A stretch of 64,000 bases of DNA from the NCBI GenBank assembly GCA_010015745.1, contig ML978206.1:62001-126000 (forward strand), read 5' to 3'. A program made the position numbers and the translations under genes. The stretch comes from Setomelanomma holmii (taxonomy: Eukaryota > Ascomycota > Dothideomycetes > Pleosporales > Phaeosphaeriaceae). The notes beneath the pieces were generated by a model. It was not told the DNA's origin. It saw only the letters and a program-made list of their open reading frames with translations, and did no database searches. Of this stretch, positions 10,320 to 23,076 are shown in pieces (within the stretch, counting starts at the first letter, position 1; every line of letters begins with the position of its first letter).

Positions 10320-10925
10320 ATGTCTCTTAACCGCCCGAACGTACCAGATTCTATCGACATCACTTCCACACAACTTCCACACCTCCAAACTCCTCTCGAA
10401 CGCGTATCTCCACCGCCTCCCGAATCTGCGGCGAGCCGGCAACGAAAGCAAGTTCCTAGTCACCCAGACCCTGGCATGTCTCCCTTTCTCTTAGATGTCA
10501 TGTTCACAATGACATGGCGCCACATCTCACACGCCGCTGTGCCTGATATATTCACGGACTCGCAGCTTGATTCTAATGGCTTGTTACCGCGCGAATTGTG
10601 TCCGGGAATGTATGATGAAGTAGTAGATTCCCCCTCTCCTCTCCATGTTGTTTCCGATTTTTCTCCTTTTCTTTCTCGGATCGTAGTCTTTGTACGCCAG
10701 CTGGGCTGAACTAACTCCAACGTAACGTAGAAGCGGTTAGTCGCAGACATGCGTCTCGAAGCACAATACGCAGTTTGGAAATGGAATTACGGGCCGCAGA
10801 AGCGAGGAGACGGGGATGTGGTGGAGGGATGGCATGTTTCTATCATCTTGCCTGAGAACAGGAAGGTTGTTGATAAAGGGCTCAGGAGTGGGGGCTTGCA
10901 GGTGCCTGATGCGGAAGGGAAGTAG
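10320..10925 (+). CDS. Conserved-looking hypothetical protein, two exons
   Basis: Exon 1 (10320-10619) and exon 2 (10731-10925) are joined by a 111 bp intron (GTAGTA..CGTAG, with a CTAAC branch site about 20 bases before the acceptor), giving 164 residues. Exon 1 begins with a Pro/Ser-rich region and then a likely helical core (MSPFLLDVMFTMTWRHISH). Exon 2 adds RLEAQYAVWKWNYGPQ and a basic C-terminus. The downstream frame stays open with coding-like composition, so splicing is preferred to the unspliced stop at 10709. I do not recognise the family. There is no signal peptide or clear membrane span. Confidence 0.6.
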
Positions 10926-11308
10926 GCTAGCCTGCTGTTCAGGTTGTGGCTTTGCAATAGACACGGTTGGTGTGAGATGTGAAGTCTCGTGACATTAATA
11001 TTACTATGAACGCAGTTCATGCTGATGATGAACCTATGCAACGCTTTTGCTCCCAAGCTCCGTGACCATGATATTACAAGCGAGGCGGCCCATACGAACA
11101 GGCGACAGTCCTCTATCCCAAACTTTCCCGTTGCAACGAGTGCGGTCGAAGGGTATGTACATTTCCTCCACTTCTACCATTTCCACCCACCCACCCACTT
11201 CACCGGGCGTTCCATCATGATCGCACAGCAACCACGGGACGCTTATCCTCTTTCCCATTGACTCCAATCTTCGTAACGGGCATCTCAATTGACAGCACAA
11301 CGCATCGC
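10926..11308. other. Convergent intergenic region
   Basis: Between the 3' end of the two-exon unknown gene and the 3' end of the ERG3 gene. Nothing beyond expected 3' flanks was recognised. Confidence 0.45.
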
Positions 11309-12417
11309 TCACTGCACCTTCTTTCCTGCTTCAGACACGTACTCGCGCCCCTCATCGCCCTCCACTTCCTTGACCATCTTATCAACAGCCTCGGCCTGCT
11401 TCTTCCACTCGCTCTGGCACATTTTGAGCTCCTTCTGGAACAGCTCGTCATTCGGCTTGCGGTAACTACCACCCAGACGGTCCCAGAGCGTCGTGAACTG
11501 GCCGTAGTTGTAATTGAAGTACAGATGGTGCATGGTGTGGCATGCAGCGCCGTTGATGATGGCCGAGTTGTGCGCGTATTCGCCGTCGTGGATCAAGACG
11601 GTCCAGATGTTGACGAAGATGAAGAATAGCACAGACGCAATCTTGGACAGCGGGAAGATGAAGGGAAAGATGTGGTATGGCAGGCCTTGCGCGTATCCGT
11701 CGAGCGGGTGGAAAGCGTGCGATGCGAATGGCGTGGGCATGATCCACTTGTGGTGCGGCTTGTGAATGTACTTGTACACGCGCGGGTGGTGCAGGCCGCG
11801 ATGGATCCAGTAAATGAGCGAGTCTGTGAAGAAGAGGAACAGCGGGATCTGGAACCACGTGTACCAGCTTCCCGGGCCCTCCTCTGTGGTGTCGTAGAGC
11901 TTCGAGTAGCCGCGGACTTCGGCGAGGAACCAGGGCACGGTGAGGACGGCCATGATGGGGAAGGCGACGTTGGCTTGCTTCATTTCGAGCTTGATCTGGT
12001 TCTTGAGGTAACGCGGGTGCTTGAACGTGGCTTTGTCGAAGACGAGGAAATACGATGCGCCGGCGAAGACGTAGTAGACAAGGACGCCGAAGAGCCTGTG
12101 GTGCATTAGCAAGTATCCTGGATGTGATCGTGTTTTGGTTCGCACCATGTAATGAGGTACAGCGTGACGGCCTGCCTCCGCCAATCATCACGATCCCATG
12201 CGCTCATGAATGCATATCTGGAGGGTGCGACGGAAAAGTACTTGGACGCCGGTTCGAACTGCCATGTCGCATGCGGTCGGGCGAACCCGGTCGGCTCTTC
12301 TTTTATGCTCGAATATGTCGCATTGGGAGACAATGCTTCTGGTTGAGAGCCTGGGAGAAGGGTCGCGTATATGGGATCGAAGATGAAGGCGTCGGCGACC
12401 TCGAGGACGATATCCAT
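11309..12417 (-). CDS. erg3: Sterol C-5 desaturase (ERG3)
   Basis: Two exons (12417-12146 and 12095-11309) with a 50 bp intron give 352 residues. The enzyme introduces the C5-C6 double bond into episterol-type intermediates in the ER during ergosterol synthesis, using a di-iron centre. The three histidine clusters of the fatty acid hydroxylase superfamily are present: HRGLHH at 189-194, HKPHH at 202-206 and HTMHH at 277-281, the last followed by LYFNYNYGQFTTLWDRLGG as is usual for ERG3. Hydrophobic segments before and between the boxes fit four or so membrane spans. Loss of ERG3 function in other fungi affects azole response; nothing here suggests a defect. The intron position is confirmed by frame continuity across residue Trp91. 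Confidence 0.93.
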
Positions 12418-13656
12418 GGTTCGCGGTGGTTGCGGCGAAGAGCGCCGAGGGGCCCGTCAGGCACGAAAGGGCTGCGATTCGCGGTGTTCTGGAAGCTGGA
12501 GACTTGGCGTTGGTGTCAGGCACGCAAAATGAAGACAGCGCTTGCAGGTGTAATAGCAACTGTAGGAAGACGTGGCAAAGCGCAATAGAGACGGGAGGCG
12601 ACGGCTTTCGTTTTGAGGAGCACGGCGACAATCTTTCTGTCCCTGAAGGAGTCCCACATAATTATTAGCCACGGCCGTTGAATGCACGTCTGCCAATCAC
12701 ACCCGTCTGTCCCGGCACTAAGCTGGCCAAGCTCGCGGAAATGACTATTCCGAGAGTGCCGAGTGTGGGCTGAGTGTGCCTTCCCCTTTTATCTTATCTG
12801 ATCGATTGATCAAATTTGAGGATATCTCGGCAGACCATCGGACGTCGACGCATCACCGTCATACCACCACTCCATTCTGTGGACCCGCCATGCGAAGTAC
12901 CTCGCGACTTTAGGCACAGCGCGCGTCGACTTTCGCCGTAGCTCGAGCTCAACACTCCATACGGCTTAGCTCGAGCTCAATTCTGACACAGCAATTTCGA
13001 TGATAAATCTGGCGGTCTGGCCTGTCTCGCCACCAGTTGACCACTACAACCTCCTGGCACAGACTGTGGACGGAGTTTCCTACATGCTCCTCGTAGTCAC
13101 GTGCTATCGAATGCATACGATGCCCCCAGCTCCCTGACGCTCTTGCAGCAGCCTGACTGTGTTCGAACAAGCCTGAATAGAGCGCAACGACGGCGTGCTA
13201 GGCCTGAGACAGGACTCATCTGGCCTGCATTACTGCCTCTCGCGCCTTGAGGCTGCTATCGTAAATTACAAGGAAAGTGAGGGCTAAGTACCTTCACGAC
13301 TGAAGAGTCCGTTTGAAGATCTGATGTGTGGCGCGTGTTGTTGAGCCAATGTTGCGCTGCCCACCACGTTCTTACTTCCGACTTTCCACGCCCTGCGAGA
13401 GATAGCTTCACCTCGAGTTGTGGTTCTGACAGCTGGCAGATTGACGTGGCAGAGATCATGTACCGTAAGAAGTCGGATTGACCGCGACTTTTGCTGGCAA
13501 GAGTGGTGACAGGACCATGGTACATGCAGCACTTTCATTCCATCGCTCTTACTTTCTCGAACAACCACTTAGAGCGCATCGGTCTAGATAGGCAGCTGCT
13601 GGTCCGATCACACTTCGCTTTCGCTTCATTCCGCCTTTCTTAACCTTTTCGTTTAG
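12418..13656. promoter_or_regulatory. Upstream region of ERG3 and of the HET pseudogene
   Basis: A 1.2 kb interval between divergent units. It contains a CCAAT pentamer at 12693-12697 (plus strand, so inverted relative to ERG3), and a 13-base direct repeat AGCTCGAGCTCAA at 12940-12952 and 12968-12980. ORFs overlapping the 5' part are shadows of ERG3 exon 1. No further gene was seen. Confidence 0.4.
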
Positions 13657-15669
13657 ATGGAGCTTTGTGACGTCTGCACCGATATTCTACAGCAGTCCTC
13701 GGAGTACACGCCTCAGCATAGCGAGATTTCTTGGCACTTGAAATTCACACACAGCTTAGGAGGTCATGACGACCCTTCTACGTTGCAGGTGTCCGCCCGG
13801 ATGGGCTGCCTCTTCTGTGCGTAATTTTGGAAGAGCTTGACGGAGCGACATCGTCGTGTTATGTCCATGTCGAGTCTCAGCGAATGCACGCTCTGGCTCT
13901 ATTGGGATGAAGAGGTTGGTAGCTACACCCGACTACGCTTCGTTCTCAGGCAAGAGTTCGGCAACTGTGCAGATGATGGTGTCAGGGACACTTTCGAGCC
14001 GTTGCCAATAGATGAAGGTAAAATCATGAGTGAGCAATCAATATCGCGGCGGCTAACACCAGCAGATTGTTCGTCGGAGAGCACTGAACTCGAGGAACCG
14101 TCCGAATCTCCCAGCCTGAGGGAGCTGGTATCCGCTTGGTTTCAAGAGTGTACTCAAATCTATAAGGATCTATTTTGCAAGTTCCAGACGACTTCCTGGC
14201 TACCGACACGTCTCATTGACATCAGCAATCGCGCAACTGATGATCGGCCGTGTCTGATTGTTACGAAGGGCTTTGTGCCTTGCGATTAACCTTACCTTGC
14301 TTTCATTTGCTCGCCCCAAGATGATGGGTTTCATGGTCTCCTACACGCTAATATCGAGGACTGGCTGGTCTTGCTGCCAATGAAACAGCTGCCATGTGTC
14401 ATTCAAGCTGCTTGCTTGGTCGCCGAGGCTTTGGGCTTTCGCTACATACGAATTGATTCGCTCTGCGTCATCCAAGACTCGAATGAGGATCTGCTGCGGG
14501 AGATACTGATGAGAGCACTTGCCATCCAACACTGCGCAATAAACATTACAGCGGACTCGTCAGAAGCTATTCTCCGCGCTCTCCCACGGGACGACGCACC
14601 TAAGTCACCCGGCTCAGACGATTCGACAAGCAGCTGCCAACCCTTTCTATCGAAGTCTTCGAGGTGTAGAATTATCCCAGAGGACCTAAGGTCCGCCGAA
14701 ATGATCTGTTCTCCACTTTCACAGGACGCCGTATGCTTTCAAGATGAACTCTTCCCAGCGCGGAAGTTGCATTTTGGCAAGACTCAAATCTTCTGGCAGT
14801 GCGCAGAGATGAAGGCATGCGAGATGTTCCAACACGGCTTACCACAGCGTATGCTCCAGAACCCCATCAACGACGGCATCATGGAGAGCGTCCCGAGACA
14901 GGTGCAGGAGTTAATGTCATGGCAACCAAGCCTGCCCACGCTGCCCCCTTCCGATACCCCTGCGTCTTGGATCGAGGTATGGCACCAGCTCGTGAGCCGT
15001 TACTCGCGGTGCTCCTCACCCACCCGAGGCATGAAACTCCTTGGCATATGTGGCATCGCGAACGAGCTCGAATTGCTTAGCAGAGACACATACATCGCCG
15101 ATCTATGGAAGGGCAACTTTATCAACGATCTGCTCTGGTGCACTGATGGCTCCTGCGCGCAACGACCAGAACTATCGTGTGCTCCTTCTTGGAACTGGGC
15201 TTCCGTCGACGGACCGATTACCTATCTCTCGAGCTCTGAGCTCTATGGCAATTTCGTCAAGATCACCAACATTGAAGCTGCTGGCGCCGAGGGCAACATG
15301 ATCAACGAACATACCGTGACAGCTTCTCTCAAGCTACATGGCTATCTACTCAAGCTCCTGCCAGGAGGCTTCTCACCGGGTAGCATGTTCCCAGATTGCC
15401 AAGATGACATCACCGAAGCGCATCACTTCTGTCTATCACTACGATTGCGGAAGTCGGCTCGGGGAGAATACCTGTGTGACCTCGTATTGCGCCTCATCGA
15501 AGCACAGTGGGGTGCAGTGTTTGAGCGCGTGGGCGTGTTCCGCTTTCGCGAGGGAGACGAGCTGCATAATCTGGGCTTAGAGAAGTTTGGTAATGCTTAC
15601 ATCTTCACAGAAGAGCCTAGAGATTCATTGAATCAGTGCGCAATGGTGGAGAATATTATGATCCTCTGA
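13657..15669 (+). pseudogene. HET-domain (heterokaryon incompatibility) pseudogene
   Basis: One reading frame runs from ATG 13657 to TGA 15667, about 670 codons, interrupted by in-frame TAA at 13822 and at 14287. HET family hallmarks are present: an N-terminal Cys-rich start (MELCDVC..GCLFC), then LPCVIQAACLVAEALGFRYI and RIDSLCVIQDSNEDLLRE, followed by a NITADSS block and a C-terminal region with the WNWASVDG motif typical of HET proteins. The usual SHCWG core is replaced by FICSP just after the second stop, and the downstream W..E..M..IY block is degraded. Small introns hiding the stops cannot be excluded (GTAATT at 13821), but the lost core motif argues for decay. HET proteins trigger cell death after fusion of unlike hyphae. 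Confidence 0.75.
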
Positions 15670-18600
15670 GTGCTTATCAGCATGGTGCATTGGGATGAGT
15701 TACGACACGAAGGCACGACTTTTGGGGACATAGAGGATATTTGGGGTCACGATGGCCTTGGATATTTGCGATATTTACTACCTAGTACGAAGTATCATTT
15801 TGGGCAGGCTTGCTACGACGACGGGCAACGAATACGTCTTCGACGTAAGACACGTAAATTGAACACCTGGACGCCATCGTGTCTTACCCCTACCTACCCC
15901 CTATCGCATAACCACGTGTATTCACTCACTTCGGGAGATCTCTGAGTTGATTTGGAGGACTTTCATACTCGATTTCAACATATCGTGCTCGAATTACCCT
16001 CCTGTCACTTTTGACGAAGACATGAGCCATCATATTCTTACTTCATATCATTTCCAACTAGTGATATCTGTATATTTATCTCACTCTCATATCATCAATC
16101 TGCACAATCAATACATCACTCACTTCACAACAAGTCTGTATCGTCGATCCTCATCCAATTCACCATTGAGAAGATAAGCTTCCTCGTCCCAGATAAGCTC
16201 GCAGCCCTAGCTTTTCTTCCCCGCCGACTAGCATCGACTTAACAGAGCAGTCCGCATGTCAGAGCATATTGGACACTATGGAAAGCTAATGCACTCTGTC
16301 GTCATGTATACGTACCCCGCGGTCAATCGCCCATGCACAGTAGCTGCTAGTCACTGGATTCACTGTCCTGGTGTCCGCGCCATTACCGAAGGTGAAAATC
16401 GCCACCAAGCGGTATTGAAAGCGCGCGTTCATCGCATTCTGGTATCGGTCACGAGATTAAGCGACATGGATCCACTCCAACGCCGCTTGAGACGAAGGGT
16501 AGTTGCATACATACAAAGACATATCAATCTGATAATTAGATCATGGGAAGTAGTGCGAATCATCTCTTCGCTCGATATTAAGCAGATGATAGTGGAATAG
16601 AGGAGATGTTGACGCCTGCATTGTTGACGCGGACTTTTCGACTCTACAACGACCTACGTGTACCTGTGCATGGCACAGCTCTTTGACTGCGCTTCCCTGG
16701 TCATCGAGAAAGCCACGTGGCCCAACACCATGCCCTACGTCGTGCCCAAAGAGTCTTCGATGTCGCTCCTGAGACAACGGAGTAGTTGGCACTGACACTG
16801 ACACCGACATATCCACAACTCCCACAGCCCATTGGCGGGCCACTCATTCGTTCCGCGAAAGGAGGATCAAGCCTCACTTCCCAACCCCCTAAGCACACTC
16901 CTCTCCCGTTCTCGCCAAGCAGCCATCACTCTCCAGTCTCTCCGTCCTCGGCCCTGGTTCGACCAACAACGCAATCATCCTCCAGACTACGGGACCGACG
17001 CATCGGCCCGTCTGTGTATCCTCGGCTTTGCACATCATCACAAGCCTTCCCTACCCAATCCCGAGATCCTCAGGGGCAAAACAACAAACCTCACGCACAC
17101 AGCGCGGCCAACATACCCGCTCACCCCGGCTCCCAAGATCCCTCTGGCCCCAACGTCTCACATTCGCGCCTCGGGCTAGGTCACATAGCGCGTGCTGCAT
17201 GCGCCTTTGTCCGAAGTGGAAGGCTCAAGCATGTATGTGTGTGCTGTGTGTTGGGTACACGTGCTTGATTGTGTGTACATGCATGTGCTGTACGTGTGAG
17301 GTCCTGGTAGGAGAGTGCAGCAGAGCCCTGGCTCCCGGGTTCCTCACGGTCTCACTGAGACACGTTAAGTCCAGTCGGTTCGCAGCAGTAGTGCTTTGTG
17401 TTGTGCGACTGCTGGCGTGCGGTGGGCGTGCAGATGCAGCATGTGGCTTTGGATTGAGTTGAGAAGGTGCTCGGGAGACTTGTGTGGAGACTGTAAGAGC
17501 AAGAGGGGCCGTGAGAAGGACATGTGCGCATGCCCTCATCGGGCGCATTAAACAAAATGTGACAGTCTGGTGTATCACAACATCTCAATCCCAAACTCCT
17601 GATTGCCTTGGATCACACATCCGCTTCAATAGTCCAAGGACCAGGGTACGTCACCGCACTTATATCGGGCTCCATGTACTACTGTCAATATGCGGGTGTG
17701 GATGCATGAGGCCTTCCACGTACAGCCCTTCAATCTTATCAGCTAGATCCTGCAGCTAAGCGAGCGAGCCCGATGGCTCGGAAGGTGTGGTTACGCAGAT
17801 GCGTGGTGTCCCCGATGTGGAGAGTGCTGGGTCCAAGGTGCTGGGTTGGAGTGGTACGAGGTGTTTTGGCGAGGTTGTGTGTTTGATGGCGATGCAGGAC
17901 GGGCGGTTCGACAAAGACGGTATGTGGACCGAGGGTAGGCGAGGTGGGTGTTGTACAAGTTTGTTCCATTTCCACGCTCTTGTGCGTCGAGGTCACGAGG
18001 TGGAGACAGAAGCAGTGTAATATTCTGGCGAAGTATTACAAGACTGATATTGTCTTTTGCTCGGTTTAAGGTTTGCGAGAAGCAGCATTACCGTATGATG
18101 GCTTACTGGCTATGCAGCCACACCCTTTGCAAGATCAAAAATCTCCGAAGGCACAGCAGACGCATATGGATATGCCCGCTGCATTGCCCTTTCTGAGAGT
18201 CCACTGCAGACAACGGGCATGTCCAGAAACGACCGAAGACAACGCCATTGTACGACGATGATACCTGTTCCGTCTAAGGGTTCACAGTGCGTACATGTTG
18301 GATTCGTCAGACGTTTGGTATCGGGTATCAGCATCAAGCATGCGAATTTCCAGTAGAGATCGCACAGTTTCGTGGGGATCTGAGGGATGCTGGGATCGGG
18401 TGCAGTGCTGCGCACTGCGTCACTCCTGATGGTCCTTCCCCCAAAGCTGTAGAGCTGGTACTTCGATTCATTGCGACACTTTGATGATCTGCGGATTTTT
18501 TCTGGTGCAAACCGAGGGTGCAAGCACTTGAGGCTACACAGGGTCTGTCAGCTGTCACAAATTCTACCGTGGTCTCCTTCACCGATGTCAAATATTGTGT

Positions 18601-21465
18601 GCGTGCAACATGCTGGAGACGGGATGCTTCCGCGGATTGCCAACTCCACGCTGGAATCTGATTGAACATCAGTGACACATTGATTCGAGACAGCGTCGCG
18701 CACCTCGCCGTTCAGATCAGTCGCGCACATGATGCAATGCTGGTGAAAATTGTCGTCGTCCACATCGAGACGCCATGCGCCAACAACAATAAGTCGAGTA
18801 TTTCTCCGTCCGCGCACTCGTCAAATGGATCCAACACCGCCAAGCCCGGAAAGTACATTGGTACACGATTCATGTACTAAACCCGTCACCGGAGGCATTT
18901 CCGCGTGTTAAGATGTATGATCATGAACTATGATACCTGCAAGGTACCATTTCGCAATGCAACGATAACTGACTCGATAGGCAGGCAGTTCGTAGATGGC
19001 CCGACGACATGGTAAGTTCAACGCGGACGATATCCCCGAGCGATCCGATGCGCGCATCAGCTGAACGACAGGCTCAGGCGGCTGCGCGGGTGCTGAGAGT
19101 GGTCATGGCGCGACACTGGTTCACATTGCGGGACGCCTTTCTCCCTTTAAGCCGCAGTGGCCGCGTATTTGCGAAAGCGGGGTGCAGTGTCGCCGAGGAC
19201 GGGCTCGGAGTCGGAAATAGCGTGGGGATATGTACCGAGGAGACGAGAATGTCATCGCATGATTGAGCCAGCGAACGAGTGACTACGCGACGTGGTCGCA
19301 CGTGTGCGTTGAAACGTTGCGAGTGCGGAGTCTGAGGTCAGCTTCGAACTTTGATCCAGCTACTGGGAAGCTAAGAGTGACAGCCGGTTGCAGTCCAAGA
19401 CTCGTGCAAGGGTATGCCTACCTCTCATCGACCATGCCTTCTGTATACACAGCCCACGTGCCCGTTTGAATATGCTGAAGTATCGCGTCGTAAGACAAGA
19501 TGTCAGCGAATCCTGTCCTCCCAGCATGTGTTGTCAAACGCAACAACGCTCGAGTCTTCAAGATCCTGATACGTAGGGATCAAGGCGATAAGCATATCGC
19601 TCTATCCCTGCCTCTCCCCACGACGACTACCATATTGCACCATTTCAATCCCACAAAATCCTTCCATTGTAACGCTCGCGCACACCTCCTTATCCTCACA
19701 TGCTCAACAGGACACTTTACCCAAAATGACGAAAGTTTCCTATCAAGATGCCTCATCCTCAGCGCCCCCAAATGTCGCAGAAAGCTGGCGGATAGACGTC
19801 ATACCCCGTCGAGCTCTGGACCTGCAAAGGCACACTGATCGACATTTAGATTTGTCGATCATGCCTGTAGCTGAAGTGTCGATCTGTAAAATCTTATATC
19901 CTCTTTCAGAATGAAGCGCACAACTGTGAGGCTTCGTGACTCCTAGGCTTCGAATCTGTTCGCTTCTGAGCTAGCAATCGTGCACGGCAGCGACGTCACC
20001 AATGCACAGCGTGCGTGGTCGTGAAGCTGGTCAACGGGGATGATGTTACCTGGGCACCTCGGGGACTTTCTTCCAAGTCCAACCCGGCGCTCGGAGATCG
20101 GCTCATCGCGGTGCGAGTTTCGTTATTGGCTTGTAAGCGATAATTGTACGACCTGAAATGGACAAATGCATGGGATGGGGAACCGGGTCATGGTTCTGGC
20201 CGCATGGGCTTGCTTGCCGAAGGATGTGCGCGGGATGTGCATCTTGAACGCGGATTGGAGCCTTATGAAGATGCGGACATCAGCTAATGCAAGCCGCGGA
20301 GAAATCGCATTGCAGGAAGGAGAAAGAGACTGTGTTCGTTTCTATGGCACTTCGCAATGTGACAATGTTGTTGAGGTGTGCTGAGGATGTGGAGCAAGAC
20401 GCATGGGCGCAAAAATGTGCCTTGAAGTTCGCATGGAAATACAAGCGTTTCGCGCGGCTCCCAAGCGCAGGCGGAAGAAGGTCCGTCTTTCGGGCCTTTT
20501 TGATGCCCAGTGTTCTTTGTGATTTGGCGGATGTGCGTAGCCTCAACCTGCTGTCTACGACGAGATGGCACATCTTCTTAGGCGAGGGGCTGCAGACCTG
20601 CAGCTCGAGCCGAACTTCAGGGCGTGCATCGTTAGCAGTAAGGATTCTGATGGCACATTCCAAAGGCTCTCATGAGCGCCCAGTAGGTCAAAGACAGGAT
20701 CGGTTGGATAGCGAAAGCCTTCTAGCTTCGGTTATCTTTGTGTGGTTGATTATCTCAGTGTGTGTACTTTCACGCACCACTCAATCATGTAGTAGTGCTG
20801 TGGTGTTCCTCGGAAGGTACAAAGGTGCGGTAGGTATCTGGTGCTATCTCAGATAAGCTTGATCGCACGATCGGAGATCTTTCACATCGTAAATCGCACA
20901 TGCCGTGCCTCCGATTCGATCTTGGGATCTTGTCGAATGAACGCGGGCACTGAAGAGGCGTGGTGTGGTGCGAATGGCGTGGGCGCAGCGATGGATGGGG
21001 TAAGTGTCAAATTGCAGCGTGCGTGACTGTTTGCGCAAGCCTCAGCCATTCGTGTTGGATCAGCGGTGAGTAGTTTCGCACCGCGGAGTTCCGTTGTCAG
21101 GATGGTCCTTTGCGCCCCGTCTGTTCAATATGGATGCTGTCTTGATGTGATTGGTAGAGTATTGCAGTCATTAAGTTGTTCAGGTATTGATTAATGGCAC
21201 AGCAGGTAGACAACAGAGCCTCTCGAGATGAATAATGTTACAGGTGTCAGATGCTCATGATGGGAGCACTGTCGTGATTTGGGGTACATCGGCTTCAAGT
21301 ACACGTAACAAGATGAAGGCCCCGTGAAATGTCCTTTGAACCATAGGAGAAGACGGTTGGAACGCATCTTCGCTGCACTAGCTTAGATACTGCATCGACC
21401 ATCGTCTTTTTGCCCAACGTTCCAGTACTCCTTGTTGCCTTATTCTGTTCGCGCAACACCGGGGC
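15670..21465. other. Gene-poor 5.8 kb region
   Basis: No gene with recognisable family features was found. Several short ORFs (for example 16786-17268, 20287-20856, and their opposite-strand shadows) are low-complexity or overlap equally good ORFs in other frames. The region lies between the HET pseudogene and the 3' end of the Azf1-like gene. It could contain decayed sequence, long UTRs or non-coding transcripts; nothing visible decides between these. Confidence 0.5.
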
Positions 21466-23076
21466 TCAGTACATTTTACGTTCAGGGAAGACCATGTCAT
21501 CGTAGCCGGTGCCTTGTATTGAATATCCGTTCTGCATGGGAGCGTTGAAGTGGTAGTTGTGCTCTGCTCGATGGTGACTTCCATCCGTAGACATTGACGA
21601 GCTGCGACTGCTGCGGTCGCTGCCATTCTGCTGATACGTGCCGGAGTAGCTTCGGTGCATCGAGCTGATGGGTATGGTAGTGTAAGACGAGGGATGTGTC
21701 GAAGCCGACGAGGACACTGCAGATATCCTCCTGTCCTTGCCTCGGCCCTTGATACCTTTGTTCGAATTCTTGTACAGCGAGGCGAAGTACTCCCAGAGTT
21801 CCTTGTCTGCTTGTGAGACATAGTCGCCTGGACTGATGGTGGCGAACTTCTGAGTGAGATATTTGAGAGTCTGGGCGTGAAACTTGTTCTGGTGCGACTA
21901 GGAATGGTTAATGCCAGTTTTGTTGATTCAGCATAGTCCCACATACCTTGAGGTTGCCTAATTGAGTGAAGTCCTTCCCGCAGTCATCGAGTTGACATTT
22001 GAAAGGCTTGATTTGTTGATGAACAATCTTGTGCGCGCGGACATTACCACGTTGGGCGAATGTCTTGCCACAGATGTCGCAACTGTATGGGCGCTCGCCG
22101 GTATGGCGTCTTTCATGTGTCTGGAGATGACTTAGTCTCGAGTAGTATGTATGCTTTCGCACACTGACCTTCAGATTCCCAAGCTGAGAAAATCGCTGTC
22201 CACAACCTTGGGCTTTACATTCCTGCGTTCAGGTTAGCCTGCGACAACTGCGTCAGATTAGACGACTTACAAAGGGCTTGGCTCCAGTATGGGCTCGAAT
22301 GTGAATCTCCAAGTGAGTCTTTTGGTAGAAGCTCTTATTGCAATCAGGCATGTGGCACTGGTAGCGCTTCCGTGGCTTTTGGCTGGCTTTAGGCTCTTCC
22401 ACCTTGTTCTTGGTTAGCACCTATAGCGGTTTTCGTCTCCTCTGGGGTCACTGACCTTGTAGACCTCTTGCTTCGGCGGTGCTGTCGTCTGTTTGGCTTG
22501 AATCGCCCTCATCAACGTGTCGACGTCAGTCGCGAAGTTGGCACTAGTCGTTTCTGCCGGCTCAGAAGTAGATCGCTTGCAATCTGTGACGAAAGCAGTG
22601 TCGCTGAAGACTTGGCTGGATTGGACTGGAGATGCGCTTTCCGACTTCACCAAATGATTGTCGACCGTGAATGCATTGCGTGCTTCTCTGACGGGAGGAA
22701 GAGATTGTGACTCCGGGTTTCCGGCAAAAGGCACTGCAGGAGAGATGTTGGACTGATAATGCATGGAAAAGTTGGGTGAGATATTGGCATGTTGCATGCT
22801 GTTTTGCTGGATGCTGTATGGGTCGTTGTACGCAAAGCCGCCACTAGACTGATACGGGACTGTGGTTGCGACAACATTGGGCGAGAAGAGGGACATACTC
22901 ATGTCCATCTGGGTGGTCGTAGGCGGATAGCCTCGTAATGAGGATGCGTTCGTGGTAGTTCGCTGGGCGGTGTAGGGGGACATCATGCCTGAGAAGTGTA
23001 TATCGGGCATGTGTAAAGAAGAATCACTTCGTTGATGCCACAGACCCGCGTGCTGTGGTGCAATGACAGCAGTCAT
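21466..23076 (-). CDS. Azf1-like C2H2 zinc-finger transcription factor
   Basis: Five exons (23076-22456, 22402-22271, 22222-22169, 22120-21947, 21897-21466) with four introns of 48-53 bp give 470 residues. Residues 1-207 are Ser/Gln/Met-rich and disordered. Four C2H2 fingers follow from about residue 223: CHMPDCNKSFYQKTHLEIH, then CKAQGCGQRFSQLGNLKTH, CDICGKTFAQRGNVRAH and CQLDDCGKDFTQLGNLKSH. This set, with its TGERPY linker and closing HQNKFH, is that of the Azf1-type regulators of filamentous ascomycetes, which act in carbon, growth or secondary-metabolism control. The C-terminus is Ser/Tyr/His-rich. All introns in the finger region sit in phase 0, two of them directly after NLK. Targets cannot be inferred from the neighbours. 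Confidence 0.9.

Noticed and set aside
6719..12417. Possible secondary-metabolite cluster (MBOAT plus sterol desaturase)
   Set aside because: No polyketide, peptide or terpene synthase, P450 or transporter nearby; the genes between are housekeeping.
16786..17268. 160-codon Pro/Ser/His-rich frame
   Set aside because: Low-complexity translation from a pyrimidine-rich stretch with another equally open frame overlapping it; no domain.
20280..20856. Overlapping ORFs on both strands (189 and 127 codons)
   Set aside because: Mutually exclusive frames without motifs; typical chance ORFs in GC-balanced non-coding DNA.
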